DNA of 49,379 bases, taken from the NCBI GenBank assembly GCA_016281935.1, contig JAEEJN010000056.1:1-49379 (forward strand). The letters run 5' to 3'. The position numbers were made by a program, and so were the translations under genes. Under the pieces are notes generated by a model. That model was not told the DNA's origin. It saw only the letters and a program-made list of their open reading frames with translations, and did not search any database. Below are positions 15,307 to 23,559 of this stretch, piece by piece. This DNA comes from Bacillota bacterium (lineage in GTDB: Bacteria > Bacillota > Clostridia > Christensenellales > UMGS416). Numbering within the stretch: position 1 is the first letter of the stretch; every line of letters begins with the position of its first letter.

Positions 15307-18255
15307 ATGAAAAAAGAGAGACCGTTCTGGTTCTGGAACGGTGAGATCAGTCATGATGAGATACGGCGTCAGGTCCATGAGATGGCTCTGGGCGGTGTAG
15401 GAGGCTTTTTCCTGCATCCCAGACAGGGCATGGATCTGCCATACCTGTCGGATTCCTTTTTCGAACACGTGAAAACAGCGGTACTGGCTGCGAAGGAAGA
15501 AGGGCTGGAAGTCTTTCTTTATGACGAGTATCCTTATCCCAGCGGGGTGGCCGGAGGTGAACTGCTGCTGGAGCCTTCTTTCCGCGCGCGCAACCTTTTT
15601 CGCTTCGAAAAGGAAGCTCAGGGGGGAGAAAGCGTTTCATGGGATCTTCCATGGGGACGTATCCTTCTTGCGAAGGCCTATCCGCGTGAAGAGGGCAGGA
15701 TCCTATGGGAATGCGGACTGGATCTGAGAGATTCGATCGGCATCATCTATGAAACGGAGATCTTCCAGGAAGGGACGGGTCTCACGGAATACAACAGGAA
15801 GCGTTTCTTCACGGGCGATCATGCCAAAAGGCTGATCTGGACGGCGCCGGAAGGGGACTGGGCGATCCGTGTGTTCCTGGAAAGGGAAGCAGACCGCTTC
15901 AAGTATTTCGGAGGTTTTGCCGATCCGCTGAATCCTGATGCCATGCGCGTCTATCTGGATACCGTACATGAACGCTATGAGCGTGCCGTCGGAAGCGAAT
16001 TCGGGAAAACGGTCCGCGGCATCTTTACGGATGAAGTCGCTCCTTTTGCCGGGGGAGACTGCATCTGGTCTCCGCTCCTGCCTGATCTGTACAGGAGCGA
16101 AACGGGAGACGATCTGATCGAACGGCTTCCTCTCCTGTTCGAGGACGGACCGGGAGCATCCGCTGTGCGGTACCGCTTCCATGATATCGTGACACGTGCC
16201 TTCATCCGGTCTTTCGATGAACCGGTGTCACGCTGGTGCGCGAACCATCATCTGCTTTATGCGGGTGAGAAACCGCACCTAAGGGGCGAACAGATCGCCA
16301 TGATGCATATTCCCGGCTGCGATACGGGGCACCAGAAAGCGGGAGACGAACCGGATCTGTTCGGGACTTCCTACAGGAGCAACCCCAAAGCCGTGGCTTC
16401 GGCTTCCCATTTCTTCCGGGACGGTACCGCTCTGTGCGAAGCCTATCACAGCGTAGGATGGGGCATGACACTCAGAGACATGCGTTGGATGGCAGACTGG
16501 ATCGGACTGCAGGGGATCACGGATTTCGTGCCGCATGCATTTTATTATTCCACGTCTGCGCTTCGGAAACACGACGCTCCTCCTTCTGAATTCGCCTGCA
16601 TGCCCTGGTGGAAGCATAACGGTCTGTATGCCGGTCATCTGGAGAGGCTGGCAGCGGTCCAGGAAGGAAAGCGCGTCGTTCCCGTTCTGATCCTGGATTC
16701 GGCTCCCTCCGTCTGGACGGCAGGCGAGGGAAGGATGAACGCAGCGGAAAGGAACAGACGCTATGAATCGCTGACGGATCTGCAGCGCGCTCTTGCAGAA
16801 AGACAGCTTGACTACTATATCATTGACAGGAACGTGTTCCCGGACATCCATGTATCGGACGGCAGGATCAGTCTTCATGGCGAGACATATGAAGCTCTCG
16901 TACTGCCTGAATCCAGAACCCTGGAGAACGAAGCGCTCCTTCTTCTTGCAAAACTGACAGAAGGCGGCGCGTCGGTATATACGTGGGGAGAGCCGGCGTC
17001 GGACGATATCGGCTTTGGATCGCCGGAAACAGTTCTCAGACATCTCGAAGACAAAGGCATGCACTGCGAGGAGAGCCTGGAAGTTCTGGCCGATGACCTT
17101 AGGGAACGTTTTGCTCCTCTTCGGCTCCGTGTGCTCAGTGAGGGAAAAACGCTCGTTCTCTGCGGCCTGTTCGAAAAAGACGGTGTGTCGCGTCTTGTCA
17201 TGACCAATACGGCAAGACGCTCCGTGACAGCCGCTGTCGAATGGAACGTCGAGTCAGCTGCGTTCTCGTGGCAGGATCTGGACGGAGGGAAACCCGTCCA
17301 GGCGCGCGTCATGAAGAGGGACGGGAGACAGATGATCTTCGCATCTTTCGAACCCTTCGAGACAAAGGTCCTTGCAACGGAACAGGGAAAACCTTCCGAA
17401 CCAGCTTCACTGGGCATGACCGTATCGCTCCATAAACCGCTCCCCATGCATGCGCTGGGGGATAATCTGCTCAGACTTGGGCATTGGGATCTGGATTCCG
17501 ACGGACGGGACCTGGGTCCGGTTACGCCTGCTCCGATAGTCAATCAGCTGGAACAGCTGGGACTGCCTGTCCCTGCGCGGGTCACGTCTGCATTCGGCTG
17601 TGCAAAGGAATACGGATTCTCCCCGTCGGTGTACACGTGGACCACGGAATTCAGGATGGAGTATGCAGGTGAGGTGAACCTGCTCTGCGAGAAGGGAGCA
17701 CTGTCGGACGGCCTTTCCGTTTTCGTGAACGGTGTGGATGTGACCCCGGGATTGGCCTGTAAACCCTTCTGGAATCAAACGGATCTTCAGACTGATCTGA
17801 CAGACATTCTGAAGCCCGGAATGAATATCATCACCGTTTCAGGGCTTGTGGAGCGCGATCAGGACGGACTCGTGAACGCGATCTACCTGAAAGGCGAGTT
17901 CGGCTGCTGGAAACGGGACGGGATATGGACGCTTATGCCTTCAGCTGAAAAAGGCGCCGTAATGGACCGTATCGGATGCGGGCTGCCGTTCTACGCGGGA
18001 GACATCCTTTATGAAGTGGATGAGACACCTGAAGAGCATACGGAATACTGCATTACCAACTGGGCCTTTGAAGACTGTGCGGAACTGTTTGCCGACGGAA
18101 GCAGCTGCGGCGTCCGCGCATGGAATCCGTACCGCTGGCAGGTATACGGATCCGGGAAAAAAGTGGAATTGAAGATATCCACAGCCCTTCTCGGCGCATT
18201 TGAAGGACTGCAGTTCGATCTGCGCTCTCATGCATGGATCGACCCGGAGGCCTGA
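15307..18255 (+). CDS. GH106-like glycoside hydrolase, putative alpha-L-rhamnosidase
   Basis: 982 residues with no signal peptide or membrane segment, so cytoplasmic. The N-terminus PFWFWNGEISHDEIRRQ (6-22), GVGGFFLHPRQGM (30-42) and VFLYDEYPYPSGVAGG (69-84) are the pattern of the Glyco_hydro_106 family, whose characterised members remove alpha-linked rhamnose. GIFTDEVAPF near 240 and acidic residues in the barrel are candidate catalytic positions, but I cannot assign them. The last 350 residues look like beta-sandwich accessory domains (VNGVDVTPGL). The start is the ATG behind GGAGGATTGT, not a longer frame that overlaps yfbR. Rhamnulokinase, 11 kb upstream, could use the product. The exact substrate is uncertain. 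Confidence 0.75.
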   Translation: MKKERPFWFWNGEISHDEIRRQVHEMALGGVGGFFLHPRQGMDLPYLSDSFFEHVKTAVLAAKEEGLEVFLYDEYPYPSGVAGGELLLEPSFRARNLFRFEKEAQGGESVSWDLPWGRILLAKAYPREEGRILWECGLDLRDSIGIIYETEIFQEGTGLTEYNRKRFFTGDHAKRLIWTAPEGDWAIRVFLEREADRFKYFGGFADPLNPDAMRVYLDTVHERYERAVGSEFGKTVRGIFTDEVAPFAGGDCIWSPLLPDLYRSETGDDLIERLPLLFEDGPGASAVRYRFHDIVTRAFIRSFDEPVSRWCANHHLLYAGEKPHLRGEQIAMMHIPGCDTGHQKAGDEPDLFGTSYRSNPKAVASASHFFRDGTALCEAYHSVGWGMTLRDMRWMADWIGLQGITDFVPHAFYYSTSALRKHDAPPSEFACMPWWKHNGLYAGHLERLAAVQEGKRVVPVLILDSAPSVWTAGEGRMNAAERNRRYESLTDLQRALAERQLDYYIIDRNVFPDIHVSDGRISLHGETYEALVLPESRTLENEALLLLAKLTEGGASVYTWGEPASDDIGFGSPETVLRHLEDKGMHCEESLEVLADDLRERFAPLRLRVLSEGKTLVLCGLFEKDGVSRLVMTNTARRSVTAAVEWNVESAAFSWQDLDGGKPVQARVMKRDGRQMIFASFEPFETKVLATEQGKPSEPASLGMTVSLHKPLPMHALGDNLLRLGHWDLDSDGRDLGPVTPAPIVNQLEQLGLPVPARVTSAFGCAKEYGFSPSVYTWTTEFRMEYAGEVNLLCEKGALSDGLSVFVNGVDVTPGLACKPFWNQTDLQTDLTDILKPGMNIITVSGLVERDQDGLVNAIYLKGEFGCWKRDGIWTLMPSAEKGAVMDRIGCGLPFYAGDILYEVDETPEEHTEYCITNWAFEDCAELFADGSSCGVRAWNPYRWQVYGSGKKVELKISTALLGAFEGLQFDLRSHAWIDPEA

Positions 18256-18256
18256 C

Positions 18257-18730
18257 ATGGCACAGTATATCATGGATTTGAGGAAGATCGTAGGACACCG
18301 TCCGCTTATGCAGTGCGGGGCCAGCGTGATCCTCGAAGATAAAGACGGCAGGATCCTTCTGCAGAAAAGAGCCGACACGCATGAATGGGGCTACCACGGA
18401 GGATCTGTTGAACTTGGAGAGATCGTGGAAGAAGCCGCAGCCAGGGAACTGGAGGAGGAGACAGGACTCACCGCTGATGAACTGATCCTGTTCGGGGTGT
18501 TCTCCGGCCCTGAGATGCACAATGTGTATCCCAACGGTGATGAAGTGTACAATATCGACACGGTGTTCCTGTGTACGAAATGGCACGGAACGCTGCGGTG
18601 TCAGGATGGGGAAGTCGAGGCACTGGAGTTTTTTGCGCCGGATGATCTTCCTGATGACATATTCCCGCCCAATCGGCCTGCGATCGGCAGATGGAGGGAG
18701 AACAGAAAAAAGGAAGAACGGATCAGATGA
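18257..18730 (+). CDS. Nudix hydrolase
   Basis: 157 residues. The complete Nudix box, GX5EX7REUXEEXGU, is present: GSVELGE (GX5E), then seven residues, then RELEEETGL. Nudix enzymes hydrolyse nucleoside diphosphates linked to another group; the substrate here is unknown. Upstream strands include GASVILEDKDGRILLQKRA and the C-terminal part has YNIDTVFLCTKWHG. The start ATG follows GGAGG and lies 1 base after the GH106-like stop, so the two are probably co-transcribed. A strong terminator follows directly. Confidence 0.92.
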   Translation: MAQYIMDLRKIVGHRPLMQCGASVILEDKDGRILLQKRADTHEWGYHGGSVELGEIVEEAAARELEEETGLTADELILFGVFSGPEMHNVYPNGDEVYNIDTVFLCTKWHGTLRCQDGEVEALEFFAPDDLPDDIFPPNRPAIGRWRENRKKEERIR

Positions 18731-18731
18731 G

Positions 18732-18757
18732 AAAAAGCCCCCGCAAGGGGCTTTTTT
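18732..18757. terminator. bidirectional terminator
   Basis: A five-base-pair GCCCC / GGGGC stem flanked by AAAAA and TTTTTT, loop CGCAA, lies between the converging Nudix and methyltransferase genes. The A-tract on one side and T-tract on the other let it serve both strands. Confidence 0.9.
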
Positions 18758-18766
18758 GTAAGTGGA

Positions 18767-19363
18767 TTAAATCTTTGCGAACGGTGAAAAACCGGTGACC
18801 TGATACATGCTGTCATCCGAGATGACGTGCGTTACCGTCAGATAGCGGCTGAAGATCTCCGCAAGCTCTTCCGCAGGAAGCAGTTCGCGGGAGACATTCA
18901 CGGCGCTGCCCGAATGATGTGCAAGGAGCCGTTCGCGGCTCATGCCGTGCGCGACTGTCAGCGTGCCTCCGGGTTCCAGAAAGCCCGCGAGACGTTCGAT
19001 CAGGTGCTCGGGATCCGGGAAATGCGGGAAAGCGTTATAGATGACGATGCAGTCGAATCTTCGCCCGAAGTCGGTCTCTTCAGCATCTCCGCAAAGAATG
19101 CATACCCTTTTGTCCTGAAATTTGGATCTTGCGATCTCAGCCATGGCAGGAGAAAGATCGATACCGCATACGGACACTGCGTTCCTTGAGAGATAGTCGG
19201 GGATCAGTACGCCGGTTCCGCATGCCACGTCCAGCACGTTCTTTCCGGCGGATACGCCGGCATTGTCCAGTATCATGTTGATGACAGGTTCCGAACGGAC
19301 CATGCCCGCATCCCAGCCGGGAGCCAGCCGGTCGAAAAACTCGGCTACGGATTGTTTATCCAT
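18767..19363 (-). CDS. class I SAM-dependent methyltransferase
   Basis: 198 residues. FFDRLAPGWD (9-18) is followed by the SAM-binding motif I LDVACGTGVL (44-53), the acidic loop GIDLSPAM (67-74), GDAEETDFG (92-100) and FDCIVIYNAFPHFPDPEH (103-120). This is the small UbiE/COQ5-like methyltransferase type; the substrate cannot be read from sequence. It starts 6 bases after the aldo/keto reductase stop and probably shares its promoter at 20394. Confidence 0.88.
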   Translation of the reverse strand: MDKQSVAEFFDRLAPGWDAGMVRSEPVINMILDNAGVSAGKNVLDVACGTGVLIPDYLSRNAVSVCGIDLSPAMAEIARSKFQDKRVCILCGDAEETDFGRRFDCIVIYNAFPHFPDPEHLIERLAGFLEPGGTLTVAHGMSRERLLAHHSGSAVNVSRELLPAEELAEIFSRYLTVTHVISDDSMYQVTGFSPFAKI

Positions 19364-19369
19364 GCGCGC

Positions 19370-20359
19370 TCAGCGTCTGCGGTCAGCACCGTCAAAATCG
19401 AGATGTTCGGCGATCGCTGCATCGATCCGTGCGATCTGTTCATCCGTGAGCATCCAGTCAAAGGTGGCGCAGTTCTCCTCAGCTTCCCTGACGTTGCGCA
19501 CGCCGACGAGAGCGGTCGATACGTAATCTTTCTGCGTGGACCAGTTGATGGCAATCTGAGCCAGAGGCTTGCCGGTCTCTTCGGAGATCGCGTCCATGAC
19601 CTCTAGGACCTTCATGACTTTCCCGAAACGGGGCTCTTTGAAGAAAGGATAGAAGCCGTTCCTGGGATCCCTGGGACCGAATTCGGGAGGCGTACGGAAA
19701 GCACCGGTCAGGATGCCGGCACCCAATGAACCGTAGGTCAGCGTGTCGATCCGGTTCTGCTTTGCCCATTTCATCAGTTCTTCTTCGCCGCGGACGACCA
19801 TGGAGTAGGGAGGCTGGATCGCTTCGATCGAGCATACGTTGTCGCATTCGAGGATCTGCTTGCGGTTGAAGTTGGACAGACCGACGAAACGGATCTTGCC
19901 CTGCTTTTTCAGGGTGTTCATGGCATCCATCGTCTCGGAGAAAGGCGTATTGAGATCCGGCCAGTGGACAAAATAGAAGTCGATGTAGTCGGTCCCGAGT
20001 CTGCGGAGGGACTGCTCGCATTCATAGAGCACGTCTTCATAGCGGCCGTCTCTCGCATATCTGGCGCCTGTGCGGATCGCTTTCAGCGTGCATCCGGAAG
20101 CGCAGACTTTGGTTGAAACAAAGACTTTGTCGCGCTGGAGACCTTTCAGAGCCTTACCGACGACGAGTTCGGAGTTGCCGGTTCCGTAGTCGGGAGCGGT
20201 ATCGATCAGATTGACGCCTCCGGCCACCATGGCGTGGATCGCTTCGATGGATTCCTTTTCATTGACTTCGCCGTATCCGGCGCCGCCGATCGCCCAGGTT
20301 CCGACGGACAGAGCTGAGACCTCGGCACCGAATGCTTTTCCGAATCTTTTGTAACGCAT
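19370..20359 (-). CDS. aldo/keto reductase
   Basis: 329-residue NADPH-dependent TIM-barrel oxidoreductase. The catalytic tetrad is visible as D53 and Y58 (LIDTAPDYGTGNSE), K84 (VFVSTKV) and H132 (FYFVHWPD). IRFVGLSNFNRKQI and TLTYGSLGAGILTG follow in the usual order. The substrate is not deducible. It is the first gene of a two-gene unit with the methyltransferase. Confidence 0.93.
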   Translation of the reverse strand: MRYKRFGKAFGAEVSALSVGTWAIGGAGYGEVNEKESIEAIHAMVAGGVNLIDTAPDYGTGNSELVVGKALKGLQRDKVFVSTKVCASGCTLKAIRTGARYARDGRYEDVLYECEQSLRRLGTDYIDFYFVHWPDLNTPFSETMDAMNTLKKQGKIRFVGLSNFNRKQILECDNVCSIEAIQPPYSMVVRGEEELMKWAKQNRIDTLTYGSLGAGILTGAFRTPPEFGPRDPRNGFYPFFKEPRFGKVMKVLEVMDAISEETGKPLAQIAINWSTQKDYVSTALVGVRNVREAEENCATFDWMLTDEQIARIDAAIAEHLDFDGADRRR

Positions 20360-20393
20360 TTTTCTACCTCTTTCTTTCAGGATGTTCCATTTT

Positions 20394-20421
20394 ATTATAA
20401 TTCTTTTTCGCTGAATTACAA
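20394..20421 (-). promoter_or_regulatory. promoter of the aldo/keto reductase gene
   Basis: On the minus strand TTGTAA (20421-20416), 16 bases, then TATAAT (20399-20394). It lies 35 bases upstream of the ATG, and AGAAAGAGG gives the ribosome site. Confidence 0.7.
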
Positions 20422-20430
20422 TGCCCGATG

Positions 20431-22320
20431 TCAGCTGTTCTCCTTTTTTTCAAGCTGTTCGGAAAGCTCTTCCCATCGTGAATACTGCTGTTCCCAAACG
20501 GCTTGGAGTTCTTTGAGCTGCCCGTCTTTCTCGATCCAGAGATTATAATCGCTTCCGCAGTTCTCCATCTCGGCTTTCAGTTTATCCATGGCAGCTTCCG
20601 TATGCGCAAGATCCTGTTCCGCTACCGTCAGTCTGCGGCGCAGGGTCTGGGGGTCTTCGCGTTTCTGACGCTGTTTCTTATCCCTGGGCGGGGCTTTGGA
20701 GGTCTCCGTTCTGGGCTGGGCTTCAGACAGACGGAGATACTCGTCGTAGCCGCAGGGCCAGTCGATGATGCGGCCGTTCCTGAGTTCCCAGATCCGTTCG
20801 GCGAATTTCCTGATGAAGTATCTGTCGTGCGAGACCAGAAGAAGGGTGGAGGGATAGGCTTCGACGGCTTCTTCGATCCACTCGCAGGAAGCGATGTCCA
20901 GATGGTTCGTGGGCTCGTCCAGGATGAGGAAATTCGTTTCACCCTTCATCACGAGACAGAGCGCCAGTCTGCGCAGTTCTCCTCCGGAAAGTTCTCCTAC
21001 GTATTTCTGACTGTCTTCTCCGCGGAATCCGAAGGCTGCAAGACGGTTCCTTGCCTCGGAAACAGTGAATCCCTGTTCGCTGTATACGAGTGTATCCGTC
21101 AGAGTTTTCCACGGATCGGGAAAAGAAACATCCTGTTTCAGATAGCCTGTCCTGACGGAAGGTCCCAGAACCACCCGGCCGGTATCCGGTTTCTCGAGTC
21201 CCAACAGGATACGGACAAGCGTGGATTTCCCTGTTCCGTTCTCACCGATCAGAGCGATCCTTTCCCCTCCGCCGCGGATCGTCAGATCGAGACCGGAGAA
21301 CAGAGTTTTCGTATCATACCTTTTGGAAAGGTTTTCGGCCGCAAGAACGGTATCCCCATGGAAATCCCGGGACTCGAAATGCTGATGGAGCATACGCTCG
21401 GTTTTGGGCTTGTCGACGGTCTGGATCCGTTCGATCCTTTTTTCGATCGAGAAGGCGGTGCGATGCAGTTTATCGGCACCGAGGAAGGCCCAGAGATGGA
21501 TCCTGTCGGCAGCAGCTTCGAGCTGGGCGACTTTTTTCTGTTCCTTCTCATACTGACGGGCCTGTTCATCCAGCCTTCTGCGTCTTTCCTCTGCGTAAAA
21601 GCTGTAATTGCCCGAGAAGAATACGGCTTTACCGTCCCTGATCTCGATGATCCGCTTGACGACCCGGTCCAGAAAATAACGGTCATGAGAGACCGCAAGC
21701 ACTGTGCCCGCGTATCCCTCAAGATAGTCTTCCAGCCATTGTACGGCCCGCATGTCCAGATGGTTCGTCGGTTCGTCGAGAAGAAGGATGTCCGTATCTT
21801 CAAGAAGAAGACGTGCCAGGTTGATACGTGTCTGTTCACCGCCGGACAGTGTGTCATAGGGCTGACGGAGAAAATCCGCAGTCAGGGAAAGACCCTGGGC
21901 GATGCGGTTCAGTTTCGTGTCCGTCTCATAGCCGCCCATGGCTTCGAAACGGTGGGACAGCTCTCCGTACCGTCTCATCGCGGACACGTCGTCCAGACGG
22001 GAAGAAAGTTCTTCCATTTCCCGTTCCATGGCCTTGAGCGGCTCAAAAGCCGTGCGAAGGACGTCTTCTACCGTGAAACCGGCAGGAAAACGCGGGATCT
22101 GGGAAATCAGACCGATCTTCTTGTTCGGAGGCAGACGAACCGTGCCGGAATCGGGACGCACTTCTCCCATAAGGATGCGCAGCACGGTCGTCTTGCCCGT
22201 ACCGTTCTGACCGAGAAGACCTACGCGTTCGCCTGAGTCGACCCGGAAGGAGAGCCCGTTGAGGATCTTTTTGCCTTTGATGAACTCCTTGCTCAGATCC
22301 TGTACTTCGATATCAATCAT
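20431..22320 (-). CDS. ABC-F family ribosomal ATPase (YdiF/Uup-like)
   Basis: 629 residues with two ATP-binding domains and no membrane segments. Domain 1 has Walker A GQNGTGKT (37-44), signature LSGGEQTRINLARLL and DILLLDEPTNHLD. Domain 2 has GENGTGKST, LSGGELRRLALCL and FLILDEPTNHLD. The arm and P-site linker region (about 240-330) and a C-terminal coiled coil after about 540 place it with ABC-F proteins, which bind the ribosomal E site and relieve stalled or antibiotic-bound ribosomes. Whether this one gives resistance cannot be told. I chose the ATG at 22320 rather than an upstream in-frame ATG because MIDIEVQDLSKEF is the family's beginning. Confidence 0.92.
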   Translation of the reverse strand: MIDIEVQDLSKEFIKGKKILNGLSFRVDSGERVGLLGQNGTGKTTVLRILMGEVRPDSGTVRLPPNKKIGLISQIPRFPAGFTVEDVLRTAFEPLKAMEREMEELSSRLDDVSAMRRYGELSHRFEAMGGYETDTKLNRIAQGLSLTADFLRQPYDTLSGGEQTRINLARLLLEDTDILLLDEPTNHLDMRAVQWLEDYLEGYAGTVLAVSHDRYFLDRVVKRIIEIRDGKAVFFSGNYSFYAEERRRRLDEQARQYEKEQKKVAQLEAAADRIHLWAFLGADKLHRTAFSIEKRIERIQTVDKPKTERMLHQHFESRDFHGDTVLAAENLSKRYDTKTLFSGLDLTIRGGGERIALIGENGTGKSTLVRILLGLEKPDTGRVVLGPSVRTGYLKQDVSFPDPWKTLTDTLVYSEQGFTVSEARNRLAAFGFRGEDSQKYVGELSGGELRRLALCLVMKGETNFLILDEPTNHLDIASCEWIEEAVEAYPSTLLLVSHDRYFIRKFAERIWELRNGRIIDWPCGYDEYLRLSEAQPRTETSKAPPRDKKQRQKREDPQTLRRRLTVAEQDLAHTEAAMDKLKAEMENCGSDYNLWIEKDGQLKELQAVWEQQYSRWEELSEQLEKKENS

Positions 22321-22363
22321 GTTCCGTTCCCTTTCCCTGTTACGGTCAATGTACCACAGATCG

Positions 22364-22395
22364 TGCAAAAAGAAAAGCGCCTGCATTACAGGCGC
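22364..22395 (-). terminator. intrinsic terminator of the LCP gene
   Basis: A seven-base-pair stem GCGCCTG / CAGGCGC with loop TAATG (minus strand) is followed by TTTTCTTTTTG. It lies 35 bases after the LCP stop. Confidence 0.88.
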
Positions 22396-22430
22396 CGGTC
22401 GATGAAGAGCGGATACGGGATCAGATCTTG

Positions 22431-23537
22431 TCAGTCTTCGTAGATGAACTGTTTGACTGCTTCCGCATTTGCTTCCACGTCCATTTTGATCACGCTCATC
22501 TTGTTGTAGCTGCCGAGATAGTGAGCGTCGTCCAAGGGGATGCGGAGCTGCTTTACGTCGCTCTTGCGGAGGGAATAGACGTCCTTGGCAAGAGACAGGA
22601 TCTGCATGGAACTCAGATCCGTTTTCACGAGGGGAGTGATCTCGTTTACGAGAGAGAGCATCGTGGCGAGGTTCATGTCCCTGAGCCCTTTGAACAGGGA
22701 CGAGACGACTGCACGCTGGCGGTCCGTGCGCTGATAGTCGCCCCGCCCTACGTGGCGGATGCGCATGTAAGCGACGGCCTGGAGTCCGTTCAGATGGACG
22801 GATCCTGTGTCGGAAACGCTTTCTGACGTTTTCGATACGTACTTGTTCATTTCACGCAGCGACTTGTTCAGATCGTCCTTTTCGGCAGAGGAAAGATCCT
22901 TTACGTCCACGCCTCCAAGAATGTCGATGATCTTGGCGACCGTGTAGAAGTTCACGATTCCGTACCCGTCGATCTGGACACCTGTGATGTTCTCGATCGT
23001 GCTGACAGCTTCTTCGGGACCTTTGAACCTGAAGACCGTGTTCAGCTTGTTTTTGCCGTATCCGTCGATAGGTACGAGAATGTCCCTCATGAGGCTCGTT
23101 AGTTTGATCGAATTGTGCTTTGTATCGATGGTGACGATCATCATGACATCGGAAAGTCCTGAAAACTGATTTTCCTTTCGGGAATCGACACCGAACAGGA
23201 CGTAGTTTCTGATCGAAGAAACTCGTTTGGCCTTCTCGACCGACTGGAAGTCCTGATCTTCCAGCTCATCGTCAGGGATCTCCTTCAGGTCTTTTCCTTC
23301 AGATTCATCATCGGGATCCAGAAGCTGGTCAGAATCTCCGGTCAGAGAATTCTTCGCATCTTCCAGGATCTGAAGCAGATCTTCATTCGTGAACTGCATT
23401 CCCTGCAGCCGGGATTTCAGGAACAGAAGGCCTCCGAATCCTACAAGGGACAGGACGAGCACGACCGTGAGCACCCAGACCATGATCCGGGTACCTGAGG
23501 TGCGCTGCCTTTCGGGAGATTCACTGTGTTTGGACAT
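22431..23537 (-). CDS. LytR-CpsA-Psr (LCP) family cell-wall ligase
   Basis: 368 residues with one N-terminal membrane helix (about 18-40), an acidic linker (66-100) and an extracellular LCP domain. The domain shows LFGVDSRKE (114-122), SDVMMIVTI (129-137), SLMRDILVPI (148-157), KLNTVF (164-169) and GDYQRTDRQR (266-275). The conserved Arg and Asp residues bind the polyprenyl pyrophosphate. LCP enzymes attach teichoic acids, capsule or other glycopolymers to peptidoglycan. It follows the HExxH lipoprotein gene after 22 bases on the same strand, so both are probably one transcript acting at the cell surface. Confidence 0.93.
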   Translation of the reverse strand: MSKHSESPERQRTSGTRIMVWVLTVVLVLSLVGFGGLLFLKSRLQGMQFTNEDLLQILEDAKNSLTGDSDQLLDPDDESEGKDLKEIPDDELEDQDFQSVEKAKRVSSIRNYVLFGVDSRKENQFSGLSDVMMIVTIDTKHNSIKLTSLMRDILVPIDGYGKNKLNTVFRFKGPEEAVSTIENITGVQIDGYGIVNFYTVAKIIDILGGVDVKDLSSAEKDDLNKSLREMNKYVSKTSESVSDTGSVHLNGLQAVAYMRIRHVGRGDYQRTDRQRAVVSSLFKGLRDMNLATMLSLVNEITPLVKTDLSSMQILSLAKDVYSLRKSDVKQLRIPLDDAHYLGSYNKMSVIKMDVEANAEAVKQFIYED

Positions 23538-23559
23538 ATATCCTCCTTGTCTGCCGTGC

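Noticed and set aside
20503-22236. Long open frame of 577 codons on the plus strand opposite the ABC-F gene
   Set aside because: It lies entirely antisense to a gene with clear Walker and signature motifs, shows no domain of its own and has no ribosome site. It reflects the codon bias of the true gene.
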